A stretch of DNA of 10,418 bases, from positions 1-10,418 of the forward strand of contig CAVYXC010000001.1 of NCBI GenBank assembly GCA_963772515.1, written 5' to 3'. Position 1 is the first letter of the stretch. Every line of letters starts with the position of its first letter. Both the position numbers and the translations under genes were made by a program. The notes beneath the pieces are model-generated. The model was not told the origin of the DNA and did not search any database. It saw nothing but the letters and a program-made list of their open reading frames with translations. The stretch comes from JAFAHD01 sp963772515. Its GTDB lineage: Bacteria; Vulcanimicrobiota; Vulcanimicrobiia; Eremiobacterales; Eremiobacteraceae. Below, one piece after another: positions 8,459 to 10,418 of this stretch.

Positions 8459-8767
8459 TCACAAGCCTGTCGGTACTGACCGTAGAAAAATGCCCGCCAC
8501 TAGCACCAGCGTCCACGCACTAGAGATTCCCGCCAGCACCCCGGCATAAAGTTGAGCGCGAGTGCGCGCGAGGATCGTTACCTCATTCGTGGGGTTCTTG
8601 CTAGACAAGAGACCCCAACGCCAGAAAGCGCAGCTAATGGCGATAACCGACGTAAAGATGAGCGCCGTACCATAAAGGGCCGTGCTCGCATGCATCAGTC
8701 GGAAGCCAATGACCATGATGATCCCGCAGAACGTTCCATAGAGCAGACCGCCGACGTAGCCCCACAT
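8459..8767 (-). CDS. Small three-helix membrane protein, function unknown
   Basis: A 102-residue protein with three hydrophobic segments at about 4-23, 29-49 and 73-95. The linker 50-72 is polar and basic (WRWGLLSSKNPTN ... ARTRAQ). There is no signal peptide beyond the first helix and no motif I recognise. The ATG at 8767 is preferred over the preceding TTG; only a weak, rather distant purine stretch (GAAGGG) precedes it. The opposite frame is highly charged, as expected for the antisense of a membrane protein, which supports this strand. It sits between two repeat copies, its stop touching one and its upstream region facing the other, so it forms a unit of the array. An immunity role against a membrane-targeting toxin is possible but unproven. 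Confidence 0.62.
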   Translation of the reverse strand: MWGYVGGLLYGTFCGIIMVIGFRLMHASTALYGTALIFTSVIAISCAFWRWGLLSSKNPTNEVTILARTRAQLYAGVLAGISSAWTLVLVAGIFLRSVPTGL

Positions 8768-8839
8768 CAACTGTTCTCATCCCTTCTGCCGGGCCTCTTC
8801 TCATTGGCGAAAGATGTTAACAGGCTCCTTGCAGGTCGG

Positions 8840-8904
8840 CCGGACGTTTCACAAGTCACCGGACGTTTTGCAACGGCGCCACAGGGGGTGGCTGATGCTA
8901 GGCC
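8840..8904 (+). repeat. 65-bp paired-box repeat with GCCAC/GTGGC hairpin
   Basis: CCGGACGTTT at 8840-8849 and again at 8859-8868, exactly 19 bp apart. GGCGCC follows, then a perfect 5-bp hairpin: GCCAC (8878-8882), AGGGG loop, GTGGC (8888-8892), and CTGAT. The stop codon of the 151-residue protein gene begins 2 bases after the unit. Confidence 0.75.
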
Positions 8905-8906
8905 GA

Positions 8907-9362
8907 TTATGAGTTGATCTCCGGTGGTGGATATTTACCGAAATCGTACGAGCCGTTCCAGGAGCGATAATAGATGTCGCCCTCCAGCGAGAGGAATTTG
9001 GAACTGGGTTGTTCACCTGCGTTAAACGACGTCGATCCTCCCCATTCGTCGCCTTTCATCTTGACGGCGATGATCGCCCGTTCCGCGAGAATGTCATCGA
9101 GTTTTTGCAGAAACGAATCGATCTCTTCGTAGTTATAGTGGCAGTGCCAGCGGTCGAATGCCAACGTTAGTTCACCGTCCATCGTATAGAAGAGTAGATC
9201 GGGGTGGGTGGGCACGGGTGCCGGCAGACGTACAAAGAAATATGGCGCGTCCGCATCCGCCCTGACTTCAACCTGGGTACGAAACTCGGGATACACCAGG
9301 AGAACGCGTTCTAACGCGAACCAACCTTCAGGGTCAGACTTTCTCACGTCACTTGCGTCCAT
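8907..9362 (-). CDS. Uncharacterised 151-residue soluble protein, immunity-like
   Basis: An acidic, aromatic-rich cytosolic protein with no signal peptide or membrane segment. A central stretch ELTLAFDRWHCHYNYEE (64-80) with a His-x-His pair precedes a helix DSFLQKLDDILAERAII (82-98), then GDEWGGSTSFNAGEQ and GDIYYRSWNGSYDFGKYP. Proteins with this 'beta strand, W-H-x-H, helix, Trp-Gly' layout are common as small hypothetical proteins near polymorphic toxins in my recollection, but I cannot name a family. The ATG at 9362 is the only ATG choice, because the frame closes with a TGA seven codons upstream; its Shine-Dalgarno sequence is weak. It lies between two copies of the 65-bp repeat, with the stop nearly touching one. 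An orphan immunity function is inferred from context only. Confidence 0.72.
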   Translation of the reverse strand: MDASDVRKSDPEGWFALERVLLVYPEFRTQVEVRADADAPYFFVRLPAPVPTHPDLLFYTMDGELTLAFDRWHCHYNYEEIDSFLQKLDDILAERAIIAVKMKGDEWGGSTSFNAGEQPSSKFLSLEGDIYYRSWNGSYDFGKYPPPEINS

Positions 9363-9447
9363 CAGGTCGCCTATTCGTCGTCACGGCGGTCCTATGCTTT
9401 CGAGCGTATGTGGTACGACGCCGTAACGGCACCGATTGCGTCGACCA

Positions 9448-9491
9448 CCGGACGTTCGGCGCGGCATGGAGAGATCGACCGCGATGGCTGA
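9448..9491 (+). repeat. Diverged single-box repeat unit
   Basis: CCGGACGTTC (9448-9457), then GGCGCGGCATGG and, after an unrelated insert, GATGGCTGAAT. It parallels GCGCGCCACGG ... GGTGGCTGATT in the intact unit that follows 40 bases later, so this looks like an older tandem copy. It lies in the 244-base gene-free gap 9363-9606. Confidence 0.5.
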
Positions 9492-9496
9492 ATCCA

Positions 9497-9561
9497 CCGG
9501 ACGTTCGCAAGTCACCCGGACGTTTCAAAGCGCGCCACGGGGGTGGCTGATTGTTGGGGTA
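9497..9561 (+). repeat. 65-bp paired-box repeat with GCCAC/GTGGC hairpin (reference copy)
   Basis: CCGGACGTTC (9497-9506) and CCGGACGTTT (9516-9525), 19 bp apart. GCGCGCCAC follows, then a perfect hairpin: GCCAC (9534-9538), GGGG loop, GTGGC (9543-9547), and CTGATTGTTGGGGTA. By hand count it matches the copy at 10156-10220 at 44 of 65 positions with no gaps. Confidence 0.8.
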
Positions 9562-9606
9562 TGGATCTTGTGGGTGTACGCCTAGGAGCAGTCTAGCACG
9601 AAGTTG

Positions 9607-9954
9607 TCATTTCTGAATCAATTTCAGGAAGTTGACTGTGAGTTCGAGGACTCCGCCGGCCGCTAGAATCCACATCAGCACATCGCCGATACTAACGAAA
9701 TATGTCTGCGGGGCAGCGGCGGTGGATTCGAAATTGCTTTGGTTCCGGTACAGTCGGTATGTCATGAGAGCGACGAATCCAAATCCAAGGAGGTAAAAAA
9801 TAGTCGAACTTTCGTCTGCCGCGCCAACGCTCGAAACGATGAGCGCAAGAACGGCATCCGTTATGAAAATCCAGACGATAAACATCAACAGCAGTGGACT
9901 GTAGGGTCTTCGACGTCGTTCTTCGCGAGGAAGACGCTTGAATCGGAGCCTCAT
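9607..9954 (-). CDS. Small three-helix membrane protein with basic N-terminus, function unknown
   Basis: A 115-residue protein. The first 18 residues are very basic (RLRFKRLPREERRRR), followed by hydrophobic segments at about 20-41, 51-69 and 87-109. The basic head predicts a cytoplasmic N-terminus. No catalytic motif or known family is visible. The ATG at 9954 directly follows the TAG of a short upstream frame (9955-9957), so its translation may depend on termination there. It is unrelated in sequence to the other three-helix protein but has the same size and topology. Its stop lies 46 bases from the repeat at 9497-9561. It could be an immunity protein or a small membrane effector; I cannot decide. 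Confidence 0.66.
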   Translation of the reverse strand: MRLRFKRLPREERRRRPYSPLLLMFIVWIFITDAVLALIVSSVGAADESSTIFYLLGFGFVALMTYRLYRNQSNFESTAAAPQTYFVSIGDVLMWILAAGGVLELTVNFLKLIQK

Positions 9955-10026
9955 CTAGCGCTCAAGCCAATCCTCAAGTGCTTCGTCTAACATGTCTACT
10001 GCTTCCGGGTTCCCGGCTCGCCACAT
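9955..10026 (-). CDS. Short ORF abutting the membrane-protein gene
   Basis: Reads MWRAGNPEAVDMLDEALEDW-LER, 23 residues, with an acidic helical look. The frame stays open 12 codons further upstream, giving a plausible RSTLAAGKRF lead-in before a stop. Its TAG abuts the ATG of the next gene. It may be the surviving C-terminus of a lost gene, a leader peptide, or chance. Confidence 0.3.
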   Translation of the reverse strand: MWRAGNPEAVDMLDEALEDWLER

Positions 10027-10050
10027 GAAACGTTTTCCAGCAGCAAGTGT

Positions 10051-10076
10051 GGAGCGTGGTGCTCCAACTCAGGAGC
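10051..10076 (-). promoter_or_regulatory. Alternating hairpin pair upstream of the short ORF
   Basis: GGAGC (10051-10055), GCTCC (10061-10065) and GGAGC (10072-10076) occur in a row, so the middle element can pair with either neighbour but not both. On the minus strand this lies about 25 bases before the ATG at 10026. It could be a leader switch, or a decayed repeat. The stems are only 5 bp. Confidence 0.25.
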
Positions 10077-10155
10077 CCCCCTAACGCGCTATATGTGGCG
10101 CCAGCGAGCGATCCAGCGCCGGTTATTCGATTCTAGCAAGAAGCCACGCGGCTTA

Positions 10156-10220
10156 CCGGACGTTCTGACATCCACCGGACGTTTGCGATAGCGCCAGCTA
10201 ACTGTCCGATTTTGGGGGTA
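10156..10220 (+). repeat. 65-bp paired-box repeat, rightmost copy
   Basis: CCGGACGTTC (10156-10165) and CCGGACGTTT (10175-10184), 19 bp apart, then GCGCCA and GATTTTGGGGGTA at the same distances as in the 9497 copy. The GCCAC/GTGGC hairpin is not conserved here, showing that the boxes and outer ends are under stronger constraint or are younger. Confidence 0.75.
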
Positions 10221-10266
10221 TTCCTTATTAACCCTCGTCGCCCGGGGTCGCTATCGGGCACTGAAA

Positions 10267-10389
10267 TCACCCCCAAGCCCGAGGCAGAACCCTAGGACGC
10301 CTTTGTTGCCCGCCAATCAGCCACGCCAAGAGCCTCAATCCGACGGTGGGAACTCGAACGATTGCGGCCAATACTGGCCAGGCCTTCAT
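10267..10389 (-). CDS. Possible 40-residue hydrophobic peptide or gene fragment
   Basis: An ATG at 10389 opens a 40-residue frame with a hydrophobic N-terminal half (AWPVLAAIVRVPTVGLRLLA) and a basic tail, ending 46 bases from the last repeat. The spacing from stop to repeat equals that of the 9607-9954 gene, which fits the array pattern. There is no clear Shine-Dalgarno sequence. The rest of 10221-10418 shows nothing else I can support. Confidence 0.25.
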   Translation of the reverse strand: MKAWPVLAAIVRVPTVGLRLLAWLIGGQQRRPRVLPRAWG

Positions 10390-10418
10390 GCGAACCGACG
10401 GACGAACAGACGATCAGT

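Noticed and set aside
8305..8523. 72-residue plus-strand frame starting with GTG through the repeats
   Set aside because: It is made mostly of repeat sequence and runs antisense into the membrane-protein gene; there is no clear ribosome site.
8878..8892. GCCAC/GTGGC hairpin as an intrinsic terminator
   Set aside because: Neither strand shows a T-run after the 5-bp stem, here or in the 9534-9547 copy.
8552..8917. 121-residue plus-strand frame opposite the first membrane-protein gene
   Set aside because: Its highly charged composition is what the antisense of a hydrophobic protein gives; the minus-strand gene has three clear membrane segments.
8840..10220. CRISPR array
   Set aside because: The repeats are 65 bp, degenerate, hundreds of bases apart and separated by genes, not by uniform short spacers.
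8840..10220. Classical integron attC sites
   Set aside because: The gene-then-repeat geometry is similar, but I do not see paired RYYYAAC/GTTRRRY core sites or an integrase gene. A non-integron cassette system is still open.

Overview
The window (about 60% GC on the left) holds a conserved housekeeping block followed by an accessory region built around a broken Rhs/YD-repeat toxin-type gene. RqcH next to gmk recalls the Bacillota gene neighbourhood. The high GC and the gene order cupin / rqcH / gmk / glmS do not look like classical Bacillota. My best guess is a GC-rich Terrabacteria lineage such as Candidatus Eremiobacterota or a relative. That is a low-confidence inference, because no rRNA or other lineage marker is present.

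Bases 1-4744 are housekeeping. A small cupin protein (+) converges on an RqcH/NFACT ribosome quality-control protein (-). rqcH is divergent from guanylate kinase (gmk, +), and the two start codons overlap inside one CATG. glmS follows gmk after 13 bases and is probably co-transcribed, giving nucleotide and cell-wall precursor genes in one unit.

Bases 4840-8136 are a damaged polymorphic-toxin-like locus. It starts with a signal peptide and the N-terminal 480 residues of an Rhs/YD-repeat protein, including a DUF6531-like region. A 1250-bp IS3-family element (6280-7529) follows, with 24-bp terminal inverted repeats and a frameshifted transposase. An Rhs-like C-terminal tail of about 80 residues comes next and overlaps, by ATGA, a gene for a 120-residue membrane-anchored protein that I infer may be its immunity partner. 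The large Rhs core is missing and the IS has no visible target duplication, so a deletion or rearrangement accompanied the insertion.

Bases 8137-10418 carry only small, unrecognised genes, all on the minus strand: two three-helix membrane proteins, one 151-residue soluble protein, and two very short ORFs. They are separated by a degenerate 65-bp repeat, always in the same orientation. The repeat has two CCGGACGTTY boxes 19 bp apart, then GCGCCAC, often with a GCCAC/GTGGC hairpin. Each repeat lies just 3' of a minus-strand gene, so the region looks like a cassette-style array behind a toxin gene. The repeats could be ends of an undetected mobile element (IS21-like end architecture is one guess) or the exchange points of a small-gene reservoir. 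This repeat-punctuated array is the most novel thing in the window.
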